Shown: piece after piece, positions 17,684 through 27,136 of the stretch
How positions within the stretch are numbered: the stretch's first letter is position 1
Layout: every line of letters starts with the position of its first letter
From: Halarchaeum grantii
Lineage (GTDB): Archaea > Halobacteriota > Halobacteria > Halobacteriales > Halobacteriaceae
Reading direction: 5' to 3'
DNA: 64,000 bases
NCBI RefSeq assembly: GCF_014647455.2
Contig: NZ_BMPF01000006.1
Coordinates: 1 to 64,000 of the forward strand
Position numbers and translations under genes: made by a program
Notes under the pieces: model-generated
Told to the model about the DNA's origin: nothing
Databases searched by the model: none
The model's input: only the letters and a program-made list of their open reading frames with translations

Positions 17684-18094
17684 ATGGCCGAGAAGTACGA
17701 GCGACTCGTCCGGCTGGTCGAGAACCGAGCGGGCGACGCCTTTCGCGGCGCGATCCGCTATCACGACGGCGGCCACACAATCCTCTACTTGCGCGACGAC
17801 GTCGCGACGGACGCCTTCCGTGACGCCGTCGACGGCCTCATCGAGCGAGCGCGCGCGTACGAGCCGCTGAGTCACCCGGAGAGCTACCCGAACCTCGGGG
17901 CGACGCAGGCGAGCGTCGAACTCTACGAGGTCGCGGCGGTCATCCACTTCCGCGAGGGCCCGAACACGGGCGTCCTCGTCTCGCTCGACCGGGACGTCGC
18001 ACAGGGGCTCGGCGCGTTCGTCACGCGCTGTACGTCGGTGCTCGTCGAGGACGGCGGTATCGAGGGGTCCGACGGCGTCGAGTCGTCCGACTAG
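17684..18094 (+). CDS. Small haloarchaeal family protein, paralogue B
   Basis: A 136-residue protein of unknown function. It matches paralogue A across its length: [20 protein letters not shown] at the N terminus, LYLRDDVA, and [20 protein letters not shown] with [10 protein letters not shown] in the C-terminal block. The acidic tail is extra. It is predicted to be soluble and cytoplasmic. The divergent A/B arrangement shares one short intergenic region. Its stop overlaps that of tpiA by CTAG. Confidence 0.75.
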   Translation: MAEKYERLVRLVENRAGDAFRGAIRYHDGGHTILYLRDDVATDAFRDAVDGLIERARAYEPLSHPESYPNLGATQASVELYEVAAVIHFREGPNTGVLVSLDRDVAQGLGAFVTRCTSVLVEDGGIEGSDGVESSD

Positions 18095-18738
18095 CGCAGC
18101 GGCGCGACGAGGTCCTCGAGGGCGGCTTTCGGGTCGTCGGCTTTCGCGACGCCGGACGCGAGGAGGACGCCGGACGCGCCGAGGTCGTCGGCGGCTGTGA
18201 GGTCGTCGCCCGTCGAGATGCCGGCGCCGCAGTAGACGTCGACGGCGTCGTCGACGGCTTCGGCGGCCGCGACGGCGTCCGTGACGATATCGGGGTCGGC
18301 GCTCGCGACGGAGACGTCGCCGCCGATGAGCTCCGGGGGTTCGACCGCCACGGAGTCGGGGCCGAGCGCGGCGACGGCGCCGATCTGTTCGGGGTTGTTC
18401 GCACAGACGCACGTCTCGAGGCCGGCGCGCTCGGCGGCCTCGACGGACGCGTCGATGTCCGCGAGCTTCATCCGGTTCTCCGAGTGGTTGAGCAGCGTCC
18501 CTTCCGCGCCCGCGGCGGCGGCGCGCTCGGCGAGCGTGCTCCCGGTGTGACTCCCGTAGCCGTTCGGGCTGACGTGCTGTGCCCACGTCTCGACGCCCGT
18601 GTCGGCGACGGCGGCGATGTCGGCGGCCTGCGGTGCGATGGCGATGCGGACGCCGGACTCCTCGGCGACGTCGTGAGCGGCTCTCGCGACCGCGACGGGG
18701 TCGCAGGGGTACGCCTTCAGGTTGACGAGAACGAACAT
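18091..18738 (-). CDS. tpiA: Triosephosphate isomerase (archaeal)
   Basis: A 215-residue enzyme that interconverts dihydroxyacetone phosphate and glyceraldehyde 3-phosphate. It is the short archaeal type. Catalytic Lys is in LVNLKAY (K8), catalytic His in LLNHSENR (about 92), and catalytic Glu in AVEPPELIG (about 138). The phosphate-binding GAGISTGDD is near 185. It is a single-gene unit. Confidence 0.96.
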   Translation of the reverse strand: MFVLVNLKAYPCDPVAVARAAHDVAEESGVRIAIAPQAADIAAVADTGVETWAQHVSPNGYGSHTGSTLAERAAAAGAEGTLLNHSENRMKLADIDASVEAAERAGLETCVCANNPEQIGAVAALGPDSVAVEPPELIGGDVSVASADPDIVTDAVAAAEAVDDAVDVYCGAGISTGDDLTAADDLGASGVLLASGVAKADDPKAALEDLVAPLR

Positions 18739-18811
18739 ACAGCCGGGTTTCGCCGCCGCCGCATTACCGGTTACGGAATCCGCAAAGAGAGAACTACAGG
18801 CGTAGAAAACG

Positions 18812-19336
18812 CTAGTCCTTGCGCTTGACCATGTCGCCGAGCGTCAGACCGCCCTCGCTGGAGCCGCTCTCCCACTCCTCGTCGCCGTCCGTGGCCTCGA
18901 GGAGGCTCACGCCGAGTTTCTTCTCGAGTTTCTTTCGGACGTCGTCGCTCGGGAGGATGTCGCCGCGCTCGAGTTTGCGCACGAGGCTCGCCTTCTCGTT
19001 GAGTTCGGAGGCGAGTTCCTCTTGGCTGAGGCCCGTGTTCTCGCGGGCCTTCCGGATGCGCTCGTCGTAGTCGCCCGCGAGCTCCTGCATCTCGTCGAAC
19101 ATGTCGCGGCGACGGCGCTTCGAGCCGCCCGAGGACCCCCCGGAGTTCGACCCCGAGGAGCCACCGGAGGAAGAGGAGGACGTCGAGTACTTCGTCGACG
19201 TCGAGGAGGAGGACTCCTCAGTGCGTACCTCCGTACCGAAGTCGGTACAGTCGGAACACACGTCGAGTTCTGCCCCCTCGACTTTGATGGTCTTGGGGTT
19301 CTCCGTCTCGGCCCCGCACATCTCGCACTGAACCAT
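18812..19336 (-). CDS. Archaeal multiprotein bridging factor MBF1
   Basis: A 174-residue transcription coactivator homologue. The N-terminal zinc ribbon has four Cys (CEMCG at 4-8 and CSDC near 28). A long Ser/Gly/Thr-rich linker of about 35 residues follows, then a basic [11 protein letters not shown] and an HTH_3 domain ([20 protein letters not shown], then [12 protein letters not shown]). In archaea it is associated with ribosomes or TBP-type transcription. The start is taken at the ATG before the zinc ribbon. The linker is discussed under findings. Confidence 0.93.
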   Translation of the reverse strand: MVQCEMCGAETENPKTIKVEGAELDVCSDCTDFGTEVRTEESSSSTSTKYSTSSSSSGGSSGSNSGGSSGGSKRRRRDMFDEMQELAGDYDERIRKARENTGLSQEELASELNEKASLVRKLERGDILPSDDVRKKLEKKLGVSLLEATDGDEEWESGSSEGGLTLGDMVKRKD

Positions 19337-19437
19337 ACCGTTGCTTACCGGGCCGCGTGTATAAAGCACACGCCGGAGGCGAGGCGGGCATACGCGCGAA
19401 CGCGCGCGACGAACATGGTCGCCGTTCCGGGACGGCG

Positions 19438-20043
19438 CTACGCGTCTCGTAAATCCCCCCACGCGCCCCAGAAGCGCTGGAGTGCGGTGAGGTGACCGAC
19501 GACAGCGAAGACGCCGAGGAGCCACGCGACGAGGCTGAACCCCCCGACGACGGGAAGTACGGCGGAGAGCACGCCGACGATCCCCACCAGAGCGAGGCGG
19601 TCCGCGCGTCCGAGCAAGCCCCCGTACTGGCGGCCGAGGCCGACCGCCTGAATCTGCGTCCCGAGGTAGGAGGTGAGGAGGACGCCCGTGACGGCGGCGA
19701 AGCCGAGGAGCCACGAGTCGATGCCGGCGGCGAGGCCGGCGAGGATAACGACGTCCGCGTAGCGGTCGAGGACGTGATCGAGGAGGTCGCCGCCCTCCGA
19801 GTCGACGCCGGTCTCGCGCGCGACCGCGCCGTCGAGGAGGTCGAACCAGCCGTTCAGGAAGACGAGGAGCGCGCCGACGACGTACCAGACGGCCGTCCCG
19901 AGGTAGAACGCGCCCGCCGCGCCGACGGCGAGGACGAACGCGAGGACGCTGATCGCGTCGGGCGTGAGGCCGAGGCGGACCGACACGGCGACGAACGGCC
20001 GGAGCAGTCGCGAGGCCAGCGGGCGGAACTGATCGAGCGTCAC
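19438..20043 (-). CDS. CDP-alcohol phosphatidyltransferase family protein
   Basis: A 201-residue membrane enzyme of phospholipid synthesis with about five or six membrane segments. The signature D-x2-D-G-x2-A-R-x8-G-x3-D-x3-D is complete: FDLLDGAVARETG followed by GGDLLDHVLDRYAD near residues 67-94. Substrates are a CDP-activated archaeal lipid and a polar alcohol; an archaetidylinositol-phosphate synthase is plausible but not proven. The start is GTG, overlapping the TGA of the kinase gene by four bases, so it is the last gene of a three-gene operon. Confidence 0.88.
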   Translation of the reverse strand: MTLDQFRPLASRLLRPFVAVSVRLGLTPDAISVLAFVLAVGAAGAFYLGTAVWYVVGALLVFLNGWFDLLDGAVARETGVDSEGGDLLDHVLDRYADVVILAGLAAGIDSWLLGFAAVTGVLLTSYLGTQIQAVGLGRQYGGLLGRADRLALVGIVGVLSAVLPVVGGFSLVAWLLGVFAVVGHLTALQRFWGAWGDLRDA

Positions 20044-20552
20044 AGCAGGTACTCCGTGTAGTCCACCTCGCCCGCGCTCGGCTCGCGCTCGCCGCGCACG
20101 ACGGCGTCGATCTCCGCCGCGACCGCCTCGGGCGTTCGGTCGGTGGTGTCGATCTCGTAGACGCGCTCCTCGCCGTGGCGACGAACCGCCTCAGAGAGGA
20201 TGACGTCGAGCGCCTCGGACTCCGCGTTCTCGCGGGCCTTCGCCTCGGGCTCGCCACGCTCCGTGAGCCGCTCCTCGAGCGTCTCGGGCGCACAGCGCAA
20301 CACGATCACCGCGTCGGCGTCGTCGAGGTGGTGGGCGAGGTGGCTCTCGACGAGCACGTCGTCGGCCTCGGCGTACTTCTCGACGAGCGCGTCGATGTCG
20401 GCGACGAGGCTGTCGCGCGCCTCGTCGCGCTCCGTGTACAGCTCCTCGTCTTTCACGACGTCGTTCAGGTGGACGACGTCGAGGTCGGTGTCGAGGTGCT
20501 CGCTCGCGGTGGTCTTGCCCGTTCCCGGGGTACCGGTGAGGACGACCCTCAT
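20040..20552 (-). CDS. Adenylate kinase family protein (Fap7/hCINAP-like)
   Basis: A 170-residue P-loop NMP kinase of the type involved in small-subunit ribosome maturation in eukaryotes and archaea. The P loop GTPGTGKTT is at residues 7-15, the short lid and LRCAPETLEERLTERG lie near 86-101, and the C terminus has the E-I-D-T-T nucleotide-binding strand. The ATG overlaps the hisC stop by four bases (ATGA) and its own stop overlaps the next gene, so it is coupled on both sides. The longer upstream frame is inside hisC and is rejected. Confidence 0.9.
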   Translation of the reverse strand: MRVVLTGTPGTGKTTASEHLDTDLDVVHLNDVVKDEELYTERDEARDSLVADIDALVEKYAEADDVLVESHLAHHLDDADAVIVLRCAPETLEERLTERGEPEAKARENAESEALDVILSEAVRRHGEERVYEIDTTDRTPEAVAAEIDAVVRGEREPSAGEVDYTEYLL

Positions 20553-21667
20553 TCGCCGATGACCTCGTTGAGCTCGCGGACGGCGCGCTTCGTCTCCGCC
20601 TTCGTCCCGCAGGTGATGCGGACGCACTCGGGGAGACCGAAGCTCGAGCAGTCTCGGACGATGACGCCGCGCTCGCGCATCGCCTCGGCGACGGCCGTCG
20701 CGTCCCCGACATCGACGAGCAGGAAGTTCCCGTGGCTCTCGTAGGTCGGCGCCGCGACGTGCTCGGCCATGTAGTCGCGACTCCAGCGCGCGGTGTCGAC
20801 GGTCCGCTCGACGTGCGCGCCGTCCTCGAGCGCCGCGAGGCCCGCGCGACACGCGAGGAAGCTCGCCGCGAACGGCGTGTTCACGCGCGCGTAGGCGTCC
20901 GCCCACGCCTCGGGGACGAGCGCGTAGCCGAGGCGGAGGCCGGCGAGCCCGTACGCCTTCGAGAACGTCCGCAGGACGGCGACATCGTCACGCGGTGCGC
21001 GACTGGCCGACGAGTGTGACTCGTCGACGTCGTCGCGCTCCCCGAGGAGCGAGACGGCGCTCGGCGCCTCGGTGAACTCGCCGTACGCCTCGTCGACGAC
21101 GACGAGCGTCTCCTCGGCCGTCTCGTCGGCGATGCGCTCGACGTCGTCGAGCGCGAAGCGCCCACCAGACGGGTTGTGCGGGCTCGTGAGGTAGACGACG
21201 CGCTCGCCGTCGTAGGCGTCGAGGACGCGCTCGTCGGAGAGCTCGAAGCCGTCCGGTTTCGAGACGTCGTACTCGCTCACGTCGCCGTGGTGGAAGCGCG
21301 CGCTCATCCCGTAGTAGGAGAAACCGGGCGTCGGGACGAGCACGTCGTCGCCGGGCTCGAGCGTCGCGCGGTGGAGGTAGTCGAGCGCGCCGTCGCCGCC
21401 GTTCGCGAGCCAGACCTGCTCGTCCGTGACGCCCCACTGCTCGGCGAGCGCCGCCGTGAGGTCCTGGTGGTCGGCGGTCGGGTAGTGGTGGACCTCGTCG
21501 GCGCTCGCCTCGATGGCTTCCGTGGCCGCCGGACTCGGCCCGAACATGTTCTCGTTCGACGCGAGTTTGACGAACTCCTCGGGGTCGCGGCCGAGTTCCC
21601 GCGCGACTTCCTCGATGCCGCGGCCCGCGCGGTACTCGACGTGGTCCGAGAGGTCCCGTGGTCGCAT
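20549..21667 (-). CDS. hisC: Histidinol-phosphate aminotransferase
   Basis: A 372-residue PLP-dependent fold-type I aminotransferase of histidine synthesis. Motifs are KLASNENMFGPSP (about 34-46), SPHNPSGG (about 163), the DEAY PLP-ring contact, and the Schiff-base lysine in TFSKAYGLAGLRLGY (about 236). C-terminal R in VRITCGTKAE binds the substrate phosphate or carboxylate. It heads an operon with the Fap7-like kinase and the CDP-alcohol transferase, with four-base overlaps and no evident functional link to either. Confidence 0.95.
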   Translation of the reverse strand: MRPRDLSDHVEYRAGRGIEEVARELGRDPEEFVKLASNENMFGPSPAATEAIEASADEVHHYPTADHQDLTAALAEQWGVTDEQVWLANGGDGALDYLHRATLEPGDDVLVPTPGFSYYGMSARFHHGDVSEYDVSKPDGFELSDERVLDAYDGERVVYLTSPHNPSGGRFALDDVERIADETAEETLVVVDEAYGEFTEAPSAVSLLGERDDVDESHSSASRAPRDDVAVLRTFSKAYGLAGLRLGYALVPEAWADAYARVNTPFAASFLACRAGLAALEDGAHVERTVDTARWSRDYMAEHVAAPTYESHGNFLLVDVGDATAVAEAMRERGVIVRDCSSFGLPECVRITCGTKAETKRAVRELNEVIGE

Positions 21668-21760
21668 GTCCGGTGGAAGCCCCCGACGCGACTTAAACGG
21701 GCCGATGCACCGTGCGCCCGGCCATACCGAGACGGCGGGGCGAACCGTGCGAGCGCCCCG

Positions 21761-22723
21761 TTACCAGCCGTCCGGGGCGACGTCGTTCGCCGGCGCCTCG
21801 CCAGCGAACACGCGCGCGAGGTCGGCGGCGACCGTGGCGTTCGCCTCCCGTCTGGCTTCCTCGGAGTACCACCCCGAGTGCGGGGTCGCCACGACGTCGT
21901 CACGACCCGGGAGCGGCGAATCCGTCGGCGGTTCGTCCGCGAAGACGTCGAGGCCGGCGGCCGCGATGTCGCCCGCGTCCAGCGCCGCCCGGAGGTCGGC
22001 CTCGTCGACGACGCCGCCGCGACCGGTGTTGACGACGACGCCGCGCTCGGGGAGCGCGTCGAGCCACGCGGCGTCGACGAGCCCGCGCGTCTCCTCGGTG
22101 AGCGGCGCGTGCACGGAGAGGTGGTCGGCGGCCTCGCGGAGGCCGCCGGCGTCCGCCTTCTCCACGCCGTGCTCGGCCATCGTCTCGGCGTCCACGTACG
22201 GGTCGTAGGCGGCGACGTCCACGCCGAAGCCCCGGAGGCGCGCGGCCGTCTCGCGCGCGATGTCGCCGAAGGAGACGAGGCCGACGGTGTCCCCGCGGAG
22301 GCGGTGGAGCTCGCGGCCCGCCCACGGGTCCCACGTGCCGTCGGCGACCCGGTCGTCCTGCGCGGGGACGTCCCGGACGCACGCGAGGAGGAGGGACGCG
22401 GCGTGCGTCGCCACCTCGTCGACGCAGTAGTCGGGCGCTCGCAGGACGGTGATTCCCTCGTCCGCGGCCGCCGCGACGTCGACGTTGTCCACGCCGATGG
22501 ACGTCTGGCCGAGCGCGACGAGCGAGTCGAGCCCCGCGAGGACGTCGCGCGTGACCGTGAGGCGGCCGTTCGTCACGACGGCGTCCGCTTCGCGCTCGCG
22601 GACCGCGTCGCGAAACCGCTCGACCGAGGGCATCGCGACGACGTCGACGTCGGCGTCGAGGCGGTCGCGGAAGACGGTGGGCGCGAGCTTCGGGTCGTCG
22701 TCGAGCAGGACGCGGCGCGTCAT
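21761..22723 (-). CDS. D-2-hydroxyacid dehydrogenase family protein
   Basis: A 320-residue NAD-dependent oxidoreductase. The nucleotide fold reads VGLVSFGDIARETAARL (about residues 148-164), a G-x3-F-G-x-I variant seen in CtBP-like members. Catalytic-region motifs NTGRGGVVDEADL (about 236), LDVFADEPP (about 262) and PHSGWYS (about 284) are present. Substrate is unknown. It is transcribed alone. Confidence 0.88.
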   Translation of the reverse strand: MTRRVLLDDDPKLAPTVFRDRLDADVDVVAMPSVERFRDAVREREADAVVTNGRLTVTRDVLAGLDSLVALGQTSIGVDNVDVAAAADEGITVLRAPDYCVDEVATHAASLLLACVRDVPAQDDRVADGTWDPWAGRELHRLRGDTVGLVSFGDIARETAARLRGFGVDVAAYDPYVDAETMAEHGVEKADAGGLREAADHLSVHAPLTEETRGLVDAAWLDALPERGVVVNTGRGGVVDEADLRAALDAGDIAAAGLDVFADEPPTDSPLPGRDDVVATPHSGWYSEEARREANATVAADLARVFAGEAPANDVAPDGW

Positions 22724-22817
22724 GTCGGGCGTTTCGCCCGGTCTGGACTTGGGGTTTCCGCCGGTCGGGCTCGCGGGGACCGCTACGCCTTAGGACCCAC
22801 CGCCCACACGTCCACCC

Positions 22818-23270
22818 ATGGCGACAGCACTGACGGCCGTTTACGCGATTCACCTCCTCGCCGGCGCGCTGTGGGCCGGGAGCGTCTGCTTCTTCACGTA
22901 CAGCTACCTCCCGCTCGCGAAGGGCGGCGACGTCTCCGTGGACGTGCTGGCGTCCGCGACGAGCAAGCTCACGACCGTCTCGCGCGCCGGTGCCGTCCTC
23001 CAGCTCCTGACCGGCGGCTACCTCGCGAGCCCGATGGGCGTCGGGACGACGAGCGCGTACTGGTCGAGCACGAGCGGCTACCTCGTCATCGCGATGGTCG
23101 TCCTCTGGCTCCTGCTCGCGGCGTTCACCGAGATGGCGGCGTCGCGCCTCCGCGACGGCCTCGACGTCGATAAGGTCCGCACGCCCGCCCGCGAGGCGTC
23201 GGCGCTCCTCTACGCGGCGAGCGCCGTCGCCGTCCTCCTCCTCGTGGACGCCGGCCTCCTCCTCGCCTGA
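22818..23270 (+). CDS. Four-segment integral membrane protein
   Basis: A 150-residue protein with four clear hydrophobic helices (about 5-28, 55-75, 85-108, 128-149). An N-terminal YAIHLLAGALWAGSV places a His and a Trp in the first helix, and this looks like CopD/DUF2269-type membrane proteins, where such His residues bind metal or haem. The family assignment is inference. It is followed in the same direction by another small membrane protein after about 60 bases. Confidence 0.7.
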   Translation: MATALTAVYAIHLLAGALWAGSVCFFTYSYLPLAKGGDVSVDVLASATSKLTTVSRAGAVLQLLTGGYLASPMGVGTTSAYWSSTSGYLVIAMVVLWLLLAAFTEMAASRLRDGLDVDKVRTPAREASALLYAASAVAVLLLVDAGLLLA

Positions 23271-23333
23271 ACCTGGCACGGTTTCGATACTTCGGCCCCG
23301 CTGTTTTTCGTCCTCCGCCGTCTCGGGGAGCAC

Positions 23334-23681
23334 ATGGCAAGTGCACTCGGCTCACTCATCCTGTTCGTCGTCAGCCTGCTCGTCGGCGGCCTCGGCATCT
23401 ACGCCGGCGCGCGCGTCGTCGCCGGCGTCGAGGACTACTCGCACGCCCTCGTCACCGCCGTCATCGGCGCCGTCGCGTGGGCGGTGCTCTCGTGGGTCCC
23501 GCTCGTCGGCGGCCTCCTCGCGCTCGTCGCCTACGTCTGGGTGATCAACTGGCGCTACAAGGGCGGCTGGGTGAACGCGATACTCATCGCGCTCGTCGCA
23601 TGGATCGCCACAACCGTCGTCGTCTTCGTCCTCGGCGCCCTCGGCGTCCCCGTCACCGGTATCGGCGTCGTCGGGGTCTAG
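23334..23681 (+). CDS. Small membrane protein
   Basis: A 115-residue hydrophobic protein with three to four membrane segments, rich in V, A, L and G, with a W-rich stretch in the middle (VAYVWVINWRYKGGWVNA). I recognise no functional family. Codon use and composition match the neighbours. Confidence 0.7.
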   Translation: MASALGSLILFVVSLLVGGLGIYAGARVVAGVEDYSHALVTAVIGAVAWAVLSWVPLVGGLLALVAYVWVINWRYKGGWVNAILIALVAWIATTVVVFVLGALGVPVTGIGVVGV

Positions 23682-23689
23682 TAGCAGAC

Positions 23690-24421
23690 TTATTCCTGCT
23701 CCACGTCGACCGCGAGCGTCCCGACGCCCTCGACGTCGGCCTCGACGCGGTCGCCGTCCGCGAGCGGCCCGACGCCCTCCGGCGTCCCCGTGATGATGAC
23801 GTCGCCCGCCTCGAGGGTCATGTACTGGGTGATTTCCGCGACGAGTTCGGGGACGCTGAAGATGAAGTGCCGGGTGTTCGACGACTGTCGCGTCTCGCCG
23901 TTGACGCGGAGTTCGACGTGGGCGTCGTCGGGGACGTGCTCGGGGTCGGCGGCGACGGGGCCGAGCGGGCACGACCCGTCGAAGGCCTTCCCGCGCACCC
24001 AGTTCTGCTCGCGGTCCTGATCGTCGCGGTTCGAGACGTCGATGGCGACGGTGTAACCGGCGATGACGTCCTCGGCGTCCGCCTCCGCGACGTTCCGGCA
24101 CTGCTCGCCGATCACGACGCCGAGTTCCACCTCGTGCTCGACCGTCTCCTTCCCCTCCGGGAGCGAAATCGTGTCGCCGTGGCCCGCGACGGCGTTCGGC
24201 GGTTTCAGGAATAGCAGCGGCCGGTCCGGGACGTCCTCGCCGCGCTCGGCGGCGTGCTTCGCGTAGTTCCGACCGACGCAGACGACCTTGCTCGGCTCGC
24301 TCGGCGGCAGGACGTCGACCGCCGAGAGGTCGTAGTCGCGCCCACCGAAGGAGACGTGCTCGCCGTGGTGTTCGCCCTCGCGCACCGCGCCCGCCGGATC
24401 GCGGAACCTGACGTGTCGCAT
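23690..24421 (-). CDS. Fumarylacetoacetate hydrolase family protein
   Basis: A 243-residue member of the FAH superfamily (hydrolases, isomerases and decarboxylases acting on 2-oxo acids from aromatic degradation). Metal ligands are visible in EHEVELGVVIG (about 92) and IDVSNRDDQD (about 125). KPPNAVAGHGDTI and VIITGTPEGVGPL are family motifs. No aromatic-degradation genes lie nearby, so the substrate is open. Stop codons of this gene and the convergent membrane protein are eight bases apart. Confidence 0.9.
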   Translation of the reverse strand: MRHVRFRDPAGAVREGEHHGEHVSFGGRDYDLSAVDVLPPSEPSKVVCVGRNYAKHAAERGEDVPDRPLLFLKPPNAVAGHGDTISLPEGKETVEHEVELGVVIGEQCRNVAEADAEDVIAGYTVAIDVSNRDDQDREQNWVRGKAFDGSCPLGPVAADPEHVPDDAHVELRVNGETRQSSNTRHFIFSVPELVAEITQYMTLEAGDVIITGTPEGVGPLADGDRVEADVEGVGTLAVDVEQE

Positions 24422-24516
24422 ACGCCGGCGTTCGCCCGCCGGAGGCTAAGCGTTGGGGTTCGTCGGCGGATACCAGAAGCGAGAAACACTGACACGCCCT
24501 ACTACTCCATACGACT

Positions 24517-25218
24517 ATGGTCCGCCTCGCCACGTGGAACTGCAACATGGCGTTCCGGAAGAAGCAGGATGCAATCCTCGCGTGGGATCCCGACGTCCTC
24601 GTCGTCCCGGAGTGCGAGGACCCCGAACGGGTCGGCGAGTGGTCGGAGTTCACCGACTGGCGGTGGACCGGCGAGGACGAGCACAAGGGTCTCGCGGTGT
24701 TCACTCGGAACGATGTGACGATAGACGGCGTCGCATCCGGGCAAACAGAATCGCGGCACGTCCTCCCAGTCGAAATTGACGGCGCACCCGACATCTTCGC
24801 CATCTGGGCGATGAACGCCGAACACGACCCGAAGCGCCGCTACATTGCCCAACTGTACACGGCCCTCATCGAGTACGCGACATTCCTCGAAGGTGATACC
24901 GTCGTTGCCGGTGACTACAACTGGAACCACCAGTGGGACGACTCGCCGAACGGACCGCTCTATGGAACGCTCGAAGACGTCGTCGCTCGCCTCCACGACA
25001 TGGGCCTCGAAAGCGCGTACCATCGGCTCCGCGACGTGACTTACGGCGCCGAGCCGGATCCGACGTTTTTCATGCACAAGAAACGCGACCGAGGCTATCA
25101 CATCGACTACGTGTTCTCGAACCGGGGGCGCCTCAACGGGGCTGAAATACGGATCGGTGATTACGACGAGTGGGTCGATGCGAGCGACCACGTCCCACTG
25201 CTCGTCGATCTCGCGTAG
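24517..25218 (+). CDS. Endonuclease/exonuclease/phosphatase family protein
   Basis: A 233-residue protein of the DNase I/APE1-like fold. The order of motifs fits: ATWNCNMAFRKKQDAI at the N terminus (N as metal ligand), PECEDP (E ligand), VVAGDYNWNHQW near 131 and the terminal DASDHVPLLVDL (D-H pair). It could act on nucleic acid or a phosphoester; no signal peptide is seen. The gene is less GC-rich at third positions than its neighbours, which may mean recent acquisition. Confidence 0.82.
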   Translation: MVRLATWNCNMAFRKKQDAILAWDPDVLVVPECEDPERVGEWSEFTDWRWTGEDEHKGLAVFTRNDVTIDGVASGQTESRHVLPVEIDGAPDIFAIWAMNAEHDPKRRYIAQLYTALIEYATFLEGDTVVAGDYNWNHQWDDSPNGPLYGTLEDVVARLHDMGLESAYHRLRDVTYGAEPDPTFFMHKKRDRGYHIDYVFSNRGRLNGAEIRIGDYDEWVDASDHVPLLVDLA

Positions 25219-25224
25219 TCCTTG

Positions 25225-26208
25225 CTACCAGCGGTGGTGGACGTACTCCTTCACGTACGCCTCGTAGACGTCGCGGGCCGCGCCGTGCTGGCGGTGGCTG
25301 AGCGGCGCGAGCTCGGCGGCGTCGACGTTCTCCGCGATGTGTTCCGGCGACGTGCTTCCGGGGATGACGGTCGACACCGCGTCGTGGTCGAGGATCCACC
25401 GGAGCGCGAACTGCGCGAGCGTCACGTCCGCGGGTGCGTACGCCTCGAGCTCGTCGGCCGCGTGCGCGCCCACGTCCTGCGGGACGCCCGCGAACGTCTC
25501 CCCGACGTCGAACGCCTCGCCCTCGCGGTTGTAGTTCCGGTGGTCGTCTTCGGGGAACGACGTCTCGGCGTCGACCGCGCCCGTCAGCAGCCCGGAGGCG
25601 AGCGGGACGCGCACGATGACGCCGACGTCCTCGCGTTTCGCCCGCTCGAAGAAGCGCTCCGCGGGGCGCTGGCGGAACGGGTTGAAGATGATCTGGACGG
25701 ACTCGACGCCGTCGTACTCGATGGCCTTCAGCCCCTCCTCGACGCGCTCGACGGAGACGCCGTAGTGCGCGACGAGACCGTCGTCGACGAGCGCGTCGAG
25801 CGCCGCGAACGTCTCCGGCTCGTAGTAGACGTCCGTCGGCGGACAGTGCAGTTGGAGGAGGTCGAGCGTCTCGGTGTCGAGGTTCTCGCGCGAGCGCGCG
25901 ACGAAGCGCCGCAGGTTCGCCTCCGTGTAGCCCTCGGCCTCGTGGGGGTCGAGGCGGCGGCCCGCCTTCGTCGCCACCACGGGGTCCGCCTCGCGCTCGT
26001 CGAGCACCTCCGCGATGAGGCGCTCCGAGCGGCCGTCGCCGTAGACGTCGGCCGTGTCGAGGAACGTGATCCCCTCGTCGAGCGCCGCGTGCACGGCGTC
26101 GCGCGCCTCCGCCTCGCCGACCTCGCCCCAGTCGCTCCCGATCTCCCACGTGCCGAGGCCGACCGGCGTCACGTCGAACCCGGTCGAGCCGAGCGTGCGT
26201 TCGTCCAT
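25225..26208 (-). CDS. Aldo/keto reductase
   Basis: A 327-residue AKR with the catalytic D and Y in LDTADVYGDG, K in VATKAGRR and H in LDLLQLHCPP, plus the cofactor motif STVIPGSTSPEHI near the C terminus. The layout resembles AKR families with broad aldehyde or sugar substrates. It is transcribed alone, its stop six bases from that of the convergent EEP gene. Confidence 0.9.
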   Translation of the reverse strand: MDERTLGSTGFDVTPVGLGTWEIGSDWGEVGEAEARDAVHAALDEGITFLDTADVYGDGRSERLIAEVLDEREADPVVATKAGRRLDPHEAEGYTEANLRRFVARSRENLDTETLDLLQLHCPPTDVYYEPETFAALDALVDDGLVAHYGVSVERVEEGLKAIEYDGVESVQIIFNPFRQRPAERFFERAKREDVGVIVRVPLASGLLTGAVDAETSFPEDDHRNYNREGEAFDVGETFAGVPQDVGAHAADELEAYAPADVTLAQFALRWILDHDAVSTVIPGSTSPEHIAENVDAAELAPLSHRQHGAARDVYEAYVKEYVHHRW

Positions 26209-26295
26209 ACGCCCACTCCTCGCGCGTCGCCCCTAACCGTTCGGGTCGCGGACGCGCTCCCCCGCCGCCCCCACGGCATCCGCCCGGCCTCAAGG

Positions 26296-26303
26296 GTTTA
26301 TAC
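26296..26303 (+). promoter_or_regulatory. TATA box of the MBL hydrolase gene
   Basis: GTTTATAC centred about 30 bases before the ATG at 26330 predicts a leaderless or nearly leaderless transcript. Confidence 0.6.
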
Positions 26304-26329
26304 GCTCGCCGTGAGTAGCCGGTCCCGTC

Positions 26330-27058
26330 ATGCAGATTACCTGGTACGGACACTCCACCTTCGGCATCGACGTCGACGGCGAATCGCTGCTCGTCGACCC
26401 CTTCTTCGACAACCCGAAGACCGACACCGACCCCGAAGAACTCGACCCCGACCACGTCCTCATCACGCACGGCCACGCCGACCACATCGGCGACGTCGAC
26501 CGGTTCCGCGGCGCGCACTTCGTCTCCACGCCCGAGATCATCAGCTATCTCACCGACGAGTACGGCATCGAGGACGGCACCGGCATGAACCTCGGCGGCA
26601 CCTTCGAGACCGAGGAGGCCTACGTCACGATGGTGCGCGCCGACCACTCGAACGGCCTCGACACCGACTACGGCGCCAGCGGCGGGATGCCCGCCGGCTA
26701 CGTCGTCTCCGACACCAAGCCCACGCAGGTCGCGGACGAGGCGTCCCAGACCTTCTACCACGCCGGCGACACCAGCCTCCACACCGAGATCCGCGAGGTC
26801 ATCGCGCCCTACCTCGAACCGGACGTCGCCGCCGTCCCCATCGGCGACCACTTCACCATGGGCCCGTGGCAGGCCGCCGTCGCCGCCGACTGGAGCGGTG
26901 CCGACTACGCCATCCCCATGCACTACGACTCCTTCCCCGTCATCGAGCAGGACACCGACGACTTCGTCCGCGAAGTCGACGCCGCCGGCGCGCAGGCCGA
27001 CGTGGTGGTGCTCGACGGCGACGAGACCTTCGACCTCGGCGACGAACTCGGCTACTAA
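26330..27058 (+). CDS. Metal-dependent hydrolase, UPF0173/UlaG-like
   Basis: A 242-residue metallo-beta-lactamase-fold hydrolase. It starts ITWYGHSTF, has the metal motif [10 protein letters not shown] (H-x-H-x-D-H) near residue 47, AGDTSLHTE near 145, and IPMHYDSFP near 196. This is the typical pattern of UPF0173 metal-dependent hydrolases, of unknown substrate. The gene has especially high C in third codon positions. Confidence 0.9.
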   Translation: MQITWYGHSTFGIDVDGESLLVDPFFDNPKTDTDPEELDPDHVLITHGHADHIGDVDRFRGAHFVSTPEIISYLTDEYGIEDGTGMNLGGTFETEEAYVTMVRADHSNGLDTDYGASGGMPAGYVVSDTKPTQVADEASQTFYHAGDTSLHTEIREVIAPYLEPDVAAVPIGDHFTMGPWQAAVAADWSGADYAIPMHYDSFPVIEQDTDDFVREVDAAGAQADVVVLDGDETFDLGDELGY

Positions 27059-27136
27059 CGGCCATTCTCTCGTTCTTTCGAGACTAGTGCGGCGATGTCG
27101 CTCGCCCAGCGGAGCAAACGCGTTAGAAAAATGAAG

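Noticed and set aside
21176-23173. 665-codon plus-strand frame over hisC and the dehydrogenase
   Set aside because: Antisense shadow of two genes with clear catalytic motifs.
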